Of a stretch of DNA of 10,250 nucleotides, positions 6,161-10,250 are shown in pieces. Location: positions 1 through 10,250 of the forward strand of contig CADCUW010000578.1 in assembly GCA_902805985.1 (NCBI GenBank). The letters are read 5' to 3'. Made by a program: the position numbers and the translations under genes. How positions within the stretch are numbered: position 1 is the first letter of the stretch; every line of letters starts with the position of its first letter. The notes beneath the pieces were generated by a model. It was not told where the DNA came from, searched no databases, and saw only the letters and a program-made list of their open reading frames with translations. Source of the DNA: an uncultured Rubrobacteraceae bacterium. GTDB taxonomy: Bacteria; Actinomycetota; Rubrobacteria; Rubrobacterales; Rubrobacteraceae.

Positions 6161-6745
6161 CAGCACGCTCGGCAGGTAAGAGGGCCTGGACTTCTCGAAG
6201 GCTTCGAGGTCGTCCTCGTGGGTGAGCGTGAGGGCGATGTCGTCGAGGCCGTTGAGGAGCCGGTAGCGGGCGAAGTTGTCGAAGGCGAAGGGCTCCTCGA
6301 AGCCAGGCGCTTTTACGACGCGGCCTTCGAGGTCCACGGAGAGCTTTGCCTCCGGGTCCTCGCGCACGATTCGAAGAAGCTTCTCCACCGCCTCCTCGGA
6401 GAGCTCGACGGCGAGGAGGCCTATCTTGGCGCAGTTGTTCTTGAAGATGTCGGCGAAGGACGGGGCTACGACGGCGCCGAAGCCGTAGTCCTGGATGGCC
6501 CAGGGGGCGTGCTCCCTGCTGGACCCGCTCCCGAAGTTCTGGCCGGCGAGGAGGACGACCGCGTCCTCGTGCTCGGGCTTGTTGAGCACGAACTCGGGGT
6601 CCTCGCGCCAGGCGGAGAAGAGGAACTGGCCGAAGCCGGTCCGCTCGATGCGCTTGAGGGCGTCACTAGGCACGATCTGGTCCGTGTCTACGTCGTCCCA
6701 CCCGAGCGGGAGGGCTTTTCCTTCTACCTTCGTTACGGCTTCCAC
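6158..6745 (-). CDS. leuD: 3-isopropylmalate dehydratase small subunit LeuD
   Basis: Small (swivel-domain) subunit of isopropylmalate isomerase, which with LeuC turns 2-isopropylmalate into 3-isopropylmalate in cytoplasmic leucine biosynthesis. 195 residues, normal length. Seen: DVDTDQIVPSDALKRIERTGFGQFLF at 18-43, the substrate-specificity region, and the conserved NFGSGSSREHAPWA at 70-83 whose Ser/Arg residues belong to the active site, followed by GFGAVVAPSFADIFKNN at 88-104. The C-terminal part is complete. The start GTG shares one base with the leuC stop (TAGTG) and has GGAGG seven bases upstream, so translation is coupled to leuC. Likely controlled with leuC by the divergent IclR regulator through the shared operon. 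leuB does not follow. Confidence 0.96.
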   Translation of the reverse strand: MEAVTKVEGKALPLGWDDVDTDQIVPSDALKRIERTGFGQFLFSAWREDPEFVLNKPEHEDAVVLLAGQNFGSGSSREHAPWAIQDYGFGAVVAPSFADIFKNNCAKIGLLAVELSEEAVEKLLRIVREDPEAKLSVDLEGRVVKAPGFEEPFAFDNFARYRLLNGLDDIALTLTHEDDLEAFEKSRPSYLPSVL

Positions 6746-8148
6746 TAGAGTACCTCCACGGGTACGCCGAGTTCCGACGGTGAGGCGAACCTCCCCATGA
6801 CGGCCGTCGCAGCGGCCACTGCGGGGCTGACGAGGTGTGTCCTGCCGCCCTTGCCCTGGCGGCCCTCGAAGTTGCGGTTGCTGGTCGAGGCGCAGCGCTC
6901 ACCGGGCTTCAGGATGTCCGGGTTCATCCCGAGGCACATCGAGCACCCCGCGTTGCGCCAGTCGAAGCCGGCCTCGGTGAAGACCTCCATGAGGCCCTCT
7001 TCTTCAGCCTGTTTCTTGACGCGCATGGAGCCGGGCACGACCATCGCCCTGATGCCCTCCTTGACCTTCTGGCCTTCGAGTACTCTAGCTGCGGCCCGCA
7101 GGTCCTCTATGCGGGCGTTGGTGCAGGAGCCGAGAAAGACCGTGTCCACCTCGATCTCGCGTATGGGCGTCCCGGGCTCGAGGTCCATGTACTTCAGCGC
7201 CCGCCGGTGGCCGTCGTTCTGGGGCTCCGGGACGGCGTCGTCGAGCCCTACGGTCTGGGCCGGGGTCGTACCCCAGGAGACGTAGGGGACGAGGTCCGCG
7301 GCCTGGATCACGACCTCCTTGTCGTACTCGGCGCCCTCGTCGGTGCGAAGACTCCTCCACTCCTTGACGGCCCGGGTCCACTCCTCGCCTTTCGGCGCGT
7401 ACTCGCGGCCTTCGAGGTACTCGAAGGTGGTCTCGTCGGGGGCGATGAGGCCTGCTCTCGCCCCGCCCTCTATGGACATGTTGCAGACGGTCATGCGGCC
7501 CTCCATCGAGAGCGACCGTACAGCCTCGCCCCTGTACTCGATGACGTGGCCCACGCCGCCGCCCGTCCCGATCCTGTTCAGGATGCCGAGCATGAGGTCC
7601 TTGGCCGTGACGTCGGCCGGGAGCTCGCCCTCCACGGTCACGGCCATCGTCTTCGGGCGGCTCTGGGGGAGGGTCTGTGTCGCCAGGACGTGCTCGACCT
7701 CGCTGGTGCCAATGCCGAACGCTAGAGCGCCGAACGCGCCGTGGGTTGCGGTGTGGGAGTCGCCGCAGACGATGACGAGGCCGGGCTGGGTCAGACCCGT
7801 CTCGGGGCCTATGATGTGGACGATGCCCTGCCCCATGGCGCCCCACTTGTTGAGTGTGACGCCGAACTCCTCGCAGTTCTTCTCCAGCGCGTCCATCTGC
7901 CTGGCCGAGACCTCATCCTTGATGGGCTGCCCGACGGGCGTGGTCGGCACGTTGTGGTCCATGGTCGCGTAGGTGAGGTCGGGACGGCGCACCTTGCGTC
8001 CGGCGAGCCTCAGCCCCTCGAAGGCCTGCGGGCTCGTCACCTCGTGGACGAGGTGCAGGTCGACGTAGAGGAGGTCGGGCTCCCCCTCGGCACTCCTCAC
8101 GACGTGCTTCTCCCATACTTTCTCTACGAGCGTCTTTGGCCTACCCAT
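6745..8148 (-). CDS. leuC: 3-isopropylmalate dehydratase large subunit LeuC
   Basis: Catalytic, [4Fe-4S]-binding subunit of isopropylmalate isomerase (aconitase superfamily). 467 residues from ATG 8148, usual length. Seen: TMDHNVPTT (62-70), [34 protein letters not shown] (127-160), [12 protein letters not shown] (287-298), [13 protein letters not shown] with Cys342, and [12 protein letters not shown] with Cys402 and Cys405. These three Cys ligate the cluster, and their positions fit the Escherichia coli enzyme closely. The late [22 protein letters not shown] block (421-442) is intact. Start: ATG 8148 with AAAGGA seven bases upstream is preferred; an in-frame GTG at 8193 adds 15 residues foreign to the family. 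It overlaps the upstream methyltransferase by 8 bases and leuD by one, so it is the middle of a coupled operon. Confidence 0.97.
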   Translation of the reverse strand: MGRPKTLVEKVWEKHVVRSAEGEPDLLYVDLHLVHEVTSPQAFEGLRLAGRKVRRPDLTYATMDHNVPTTPVGQPIKDEVSARQMDALEKNCEEFGVTLNKWGAMGQGIVHIIGPETGLTQPGLVIVCGDSHTATHGAFGALAFGIGTSEVEHVLATQTLPQSRPKTMAVTVEGELPADVTAKDLMLGILNRIGTGGGVGHVIEYRGEAVRSLSMEGRMTVCNMSIEGGARAGLIAPDETTFEYLEGREYAPKGEEWTRAVKEWRSLRTDEGAEYDKEVVIQAADLVPYVSWGTTPAQTVGLDDAVPEPQNDGHRRALKYMDLEPGTPIREIEVDTVFLGSCTNARIEDLRAAARVLEGQKVKEGIRAMVVPGSMRVKKQAEEEGLMEVFTEAGFDWRNAGCSMCLGMNPDILKPGERCASTSNRNFEGRQGKGGRTHLVSPAVAAATAVMGRFASPSELGVPVEVL

Positions 8149-8854
8149 GGCGTTCCTTTCCGTTGTACGAGCTTGCAATGCCCTTGCGGCCACCGTAGAC
8201 CGCGAACCTGTGATCCCCGCGCGCGCATCCCACGCCCTCGAACCCGGCCTCCTCCAGCCACCGGAGCTGGTCCGCGAGGGTCGCGTTCCTGTCGGCCCTC
8301 ATGCGCCTGAAGGCGCCCGCGAGTTCCTCCTCCGAGGCGCCGGCCTCCCGCACGCGCCGGAGCCACCACTCCTCGTATCCCGCCTCCTCCTCCGGCGACG
8401 CGCCGAGCACCTGATCCAGGTTCACGAAGAGCCCGCCAGGGACGAGGGCGCCGTGGACTTTCTCGAAGGTCTCGCGCTTGTCCCCGTCGGTGAGGTGGTG
8501 GATGGAGAGGGCCGAGGCGACGAGGTCGTAGCCGGCGGGCAGGTCCTTGCGGGCGAAATCCATCACCCGGAACTCGAAGCGATGAGGCTCGCGGGCGAAG
8601 CGACGCCTCGCGACGCGCAGCATCTCTACCGAGAGGTCGACGAGCGTGACCCTGGCGCGCGGGAACCGGCCGGAGATCTCGGCGCTCAAGAGCCCCGTCC
8701 CGGCCCCGAGGTCGAGTACCTTTATGGGCTCTTCCTTCTTAAACGGCAGGCCCTCGAGCAGGGCCGCGTAGAGTTCGTCGAGCCCGGGCACGAGCCGGCG
8801 GCGGGCCTCGTCGTAGCCGCCGGCAGCCTCGTCGAAGAGGGCGCCTACGGTCAC
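8141..8854 (-). CDS. Class I SAM-dependent methyltransferase (second of pair)
   Basis: Predicted S-adenosylmethionine-dependent methyltransferase, 237 residues, substrate unknown. Seen: an N-terminal lead [19 protein letters not shown] (6-24), motif [13 protein letters not shown] (46-57), the acidic ribose-binding Asp73 in TLVDLS, a motif II/III region [12 protein letters not shown], then a [14 protein letters not shown] strand. The C-terminal half is helical and Arg/Glu-rich. Style resembles UbiE/CmoA-like small-molecule or tRNA methyltransferases, but I cannot name a substrate. GTG 8854 overlaps the stop of the preceding methyltransferase by 4 bases (GTGA) with GGAGG four bases before it; its own stop overlaps the leuC start by 8 bases. 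Such coupling shows that it is part of the leu operon. It resembles its upstream neighbour only in the shared fold, so a recent tandem copy is unlikely. Confidence 0.9.
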   Translation of the reverse strand: MTVGALFDEAAGGYDEARRRLVPGLDELYAALLEGLPFKKEEPIKVLDLGAGTGLLSAEISGRFPRARVTLVDLSVEMLRVARRRFAREPHRFEFRVMDFARKDLPAGYDLVASALSIHHLTDGDKRETFEKVHGALVPGGLFVNLDQVLGASPEEEAGYEEWWLRRVREAGASEEELAGAFRRMRADRNATLADQLRWLEEAGFEGVGCARGDHRFAVYGGRKGIASSYNGKERHG

Positions 8855-9633
8855 GCGTCCTCCGAACGGGTCGCCGTCATGTTCAGCCGGACGTAGTCGA
8901 GGAGCGGCTCGCCGGCCGCGGCCACTATCTCCGCGGCCACAGCCCCGGCGAAGGGCCCCCTCTCCCCCTCGGGCAACCTCTGCATGTGGCCCCCGAGCAC
9001 GACGATCTCGAGGAAACCGGCCAGCTCCCCGGCCGACCCGAACCCGGTCAGCTCCTCGTGCAGCCACGCCTCTACACCCCCGAACCCGGCCGCCTCCAGC
9101 CGCGCCTTGGTCTCGCCGGCCCCGGCGTAGTTCTTGTCGTCGTCCCAGCCCACAAAGAAGGACCGGAAACGCTCCCTGCCCATGACCTCCCGCGTGGCCC
9201 GCGTCGCGCGGGAGATGTTCCCCTCCCCCCCGCACTGGGCGGCCAGCCGTCCGCCCGGCTTGAGGACGAGCGCGAGGCGGTCGAAGAGCCGCTGGTGGTC
9301 CCCTATCCAGTGAAACGTCGCCGTGGAGAAGACCAGATCCACCGGCTCCTCGACCTCGAGCTCCACCAAATCCTGGTGCTCGACCCGCACCCGCGTCTCC
9401 CCCGCGAACCTCTCCGCCGCGGCCTCGACCATCGCCCGCGACCCGTCCACCGCCAGCACCGTCCCCCGCGGCAGCCTCTCCAGCAAGAGCCCCGTCACCT
9501 TCCCCGTCCCGCACCCCGCGTCGATGGCGTCCTCATCGCCCGCCAACTCCAGCCGGCCCAGAAACTCAGCCCCCCACCGCGTCTGCGGGGAGGAGAGCCC
9601 CTCGTACGCCACCGCGTCCCACTCGCGCGCCAA
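8851..9633 (-). CDS. Class I SAM-dependent methyltransferase (trans-aconitate methyltransferase-like)
   Basis: Predicted cytoplasmic methyltransferase, 260 residues. Seen: an AREWDAVAYEGLSSPQTRWG N-terminus, motif I IDAGCGTGKVTGLLLERLP (37-55), acidic ribose-binding Asp63 in AVDGS, HQDLVEL (86-92), then DLVFSTATFHWIGDH (99-113) whose HW pair is typical of the Tam/trans-aconitate methyltransferase branch, and LKPGGRLAAQCGGEGN. Tam in other bacteria methylates trans-aconitate, an aconitase inhibitor; LeuCD is an aconitase relative, which makes this neighbourhood suggestive, but substrate is inference. The start is TTG at 9633, chosen because the family begins with MxREWDA; no good ribosome site precedes it (AAGGG lies 12 bases away). 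First gene of the operon running to the PSBD gene, divergent from the IclR regulator. Confidence 0.88.
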   Translation of the reverse strand: MAREWDAVAYEGLSSPQTRWGAEFLGRLELAGDEDAIDAGCGTGKVTGLLLERLPRGTVLAVDGSRAMVEAAAERFAGETRVRVEHQDLVELEVEEPVDLVFSTATFHWIGDHQRLFDRLALVLKPGGRLAAQCGGEGNISRATRATREVMGRERFRSFFVGWDDDKNYAGAGETKARLEAAGFGGVEAWLHEELTGFGSAGELAGFLEIVVLGGHMQRLPEGERGPFAGAVAAEIVAAAGEPLLDYVRLNMTATRSEDA

Positions 9634-9648
9634 AGCTAGGAGCGGCCC

Positions 9649-9677
9649 TTGTTTTGTTTCAACATATGAGACACAAT
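9649..9677 (+). promoter_or_regulatory. Candidate promoter of the IclR-family gene
   Basis: TTGTTT (9649-9654) and CACAAT (9672-9677) are 17 bases apart. A start about seven bases later falls at or just before ATG 9687, predicting a leaderless transcript, in keeping with the absence of any ribosome site before that ATG. By-eye call. No equally clear promoter was found for the opposite, methyltransferase-leuCD direction. Confidence 0.4.
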
Positions 9678-9689
9678 GTTTAACATATG
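9656..9689. promoter_or_regulatory. Palindrome cluster, candidate operator for the IclR-family regulator
   Basis: In the 53-base divergent gap: an imperfect palindrome GTTTCA-N5-TGAGAC (9656-9672), a perfect 11-base palindrome ATGTT-T-AACAT (9676-9686), and a direct repeat AACATATG at 9661-9668 (inexact register: bases 9661-9668) and 9682-9689, 21 bases apart, that is two helical turns. This is AT-rich against a very GC-rich background. IclR proteins bind palindromes of about this size near their own start, so autoregulation plus control of the methyltransferase-leuCD operon is inferred. Confidence 0.45.
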
Positions 9690-10250
9690 GACAGTATAGG
9701 AGATACGAGGGTCGGGGGCAAGAGCGGGGTCGGGGTTCTGGACAAGGCGGTTGGGATTCTATCCCTTCTGGCCGAGGGCGGGCCGGCGACTCTAGCGGGT
9801 GTGGTGCGGGGGACGGGGTTGGCGCGCCCGACGGCTTACAGGTTGTTGACGGCTCTCGAGGCGCACGGGCTGGTGGCGCGGGAGGACGGTCGGTACTCTC
9901 TCGGGTCGCGGTTGTTGGGTTGGGGGGGTGGGGCGGTTGGATCAGGCCTGGTCGAGGTCGCCCGCCCCGTGCTGGCGGCGCTCCGGGACAGGACCGAGGA
10001 GAGTACGCAGCTCTACGTGCGGGAGGGAGAGCGCCGGGTGTGTGTAGCCTCCGTGGAGCGGACGGGCGGAGGCTTGAGGGACGCGGTGCCCGAGGGCGCC
10101 GTGCTGCCGCTGGAGCAGGGCTCCGGGGGCAGGGTGCTCCTGGCGTGGTCGGAGGGGGCGGAAGGCGGGCCGAACGCGGAGGGGCTGGCGGAGGTGCGGG
10201 ACTGGGGTTGGGCTGAGAGCGTGGCCGAGCGTGAGGTGGGCGTGGCGAGC
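9687..10250 (+). CDS. ndgR: IclR-family transcriptional regulator, NdgR/LtbR/AreB-like, open at right edge
   Basis: N-terminal 188 residues of an IclR regulator; the frame is still open at the window end. Seen: winged helix-turn-helix at 17-76 (VLDKAVGILSLLAEGG, LAGVVRGTGLARPTAYRLLTALEAHGLV, GRYSLGSRLL) with the recognition helix around 46-57, then the effector-binding domain from about 86: ARPVLAALRDRTEESTQLYVREG, RRVCVASVER, LRDAVPEGAVLPLEQGSGG and a final GWAESVAEREVGVAS. This wording, and the divergent place next to leuCD, match Streptomyces NdgR/AreB and Corynebacterium LtbR, known regulators of leucine genes. ATG 9687 directly follows an in-frame stop at 9681, so no longer form exists; no ribosome site precedes it. 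The symbol is by orthology and context; ltbR would be equally fitting. Confidence 0.9.
   Translation, partial: MDSIGDTRVGGKSGVGVLDKAVGILSLLAEGGPATLAGVVRGTGLARPTAYRLLTALEAHGLVAREDGRYSLGSRLLGWGGGAVGSGLVEVARPVLAALRDRTEESTQLYVREGERRVCVASVERTGGGLRDAVPEGAVLPLEQGSGGRVLLAWSEGAEGGPNAEGLAEVRDWGWAESVAEREVGVAS

Noticed and set aside
6835..7725. 296-residue plus-strand open frame inside leuC
   Set aside because: Shadow of leuC on the opposite strand; leuC is certain from its Cys ligands and motifs.
8141..9514. 457-residue version of the second methyltransferase
   Set aside because: The first 220 residues are an out-of-frame Gly/Arg-rich read of the upstream methyltransferase; the GTGA overlap with a GGAGG site marks the real start at 8854.
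9323..10216. 297-residue plus-strand frame over the right end
   Set aside because: It starts inside the minus-strand methyltransferase and then reads the IclR gene in the wrong frame; the true IclR frame stays open past the edge.

Overview
The window is GC-rich, gene-dense bacterial DNA with frequent GTG and TTG starts, short overlaps between genes, and purine-rich ribosome sites. An LLM-class (F420-type) oxidoreductase, an IclR regulator of the NdgR/LtbR/AreB kind divergent from a leuCD operon, and the overall protein style all point to an actinobacterium. A Rubrobacter-like lineage is my best guess, but it is inferred from style and not proven.

Layout, left to right. (1) 1-650, plus strand: a VapB/AbrB-type antitoxin, probably cut by the left edge, and a VapC PIN-domain toxin joined by a 4-base overlap. 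(2) 670-1776, minus: a DUF3616-type protein. Divergent from it at about 1903-2349, plus: a membrane-anchored RlpA-like double-psi beta-barrel protein. Between them lies an AT-richer promoter region with an imperfect palindrome. (3) 2393-4640, minus: a likely three-gene operon of LLM-class flavin/F420 oxidoreductase, VOC/glyoxalase-fold protein and alpha/beta hydrolase, which looks like a small-molecule redox or catabolic unit of unknown substrate. (4) 4771-5667, plus: a solitary SRA(YDG)-HNH protein, a predicted modification-dependent (type IV) restriction endonuclease, with base composition less GC-rich than the rest and its own TATAAT box. (5) 5685-9633, minus: a tightly packed operon of two class I SAM-dependent methyltransferases, leuC, leuD, and a small protein made of a charged coiled coil, an acidic linker and an E3-binding (PSBD-like) domain. 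(6) 9687 to the right edge, plus: the IclR-family regulator, open at the edge, divergent from the operon. The 53-base gap between them carries palindromes suited to an operator.

How the genes work together. LeuC and LeuD form isopropylmalate isomerase of leucine biosynthesis, and in actinobacteria this gene pair is known to be controlled by the divergent IclR-type regulator. Here two methyltransferases lie between regulator and leuCD and are translationally coupled to leuC, so they should be expressed with leucine genes. The VapBC pair and the SRA-HNH nuclease are the accessory, defence-type parts of the window. The most unusual items are the methyltransferase insertion in the leu operon, the coiled-coil/PSBD protein, the solitary SRA-HNH nuclease and the palindrome cluster at 9656-9689. 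I see no tRNA, rRNA, CRISPR array, transposase or phage gene, and no gene-free stretch longer than about 130 bases.
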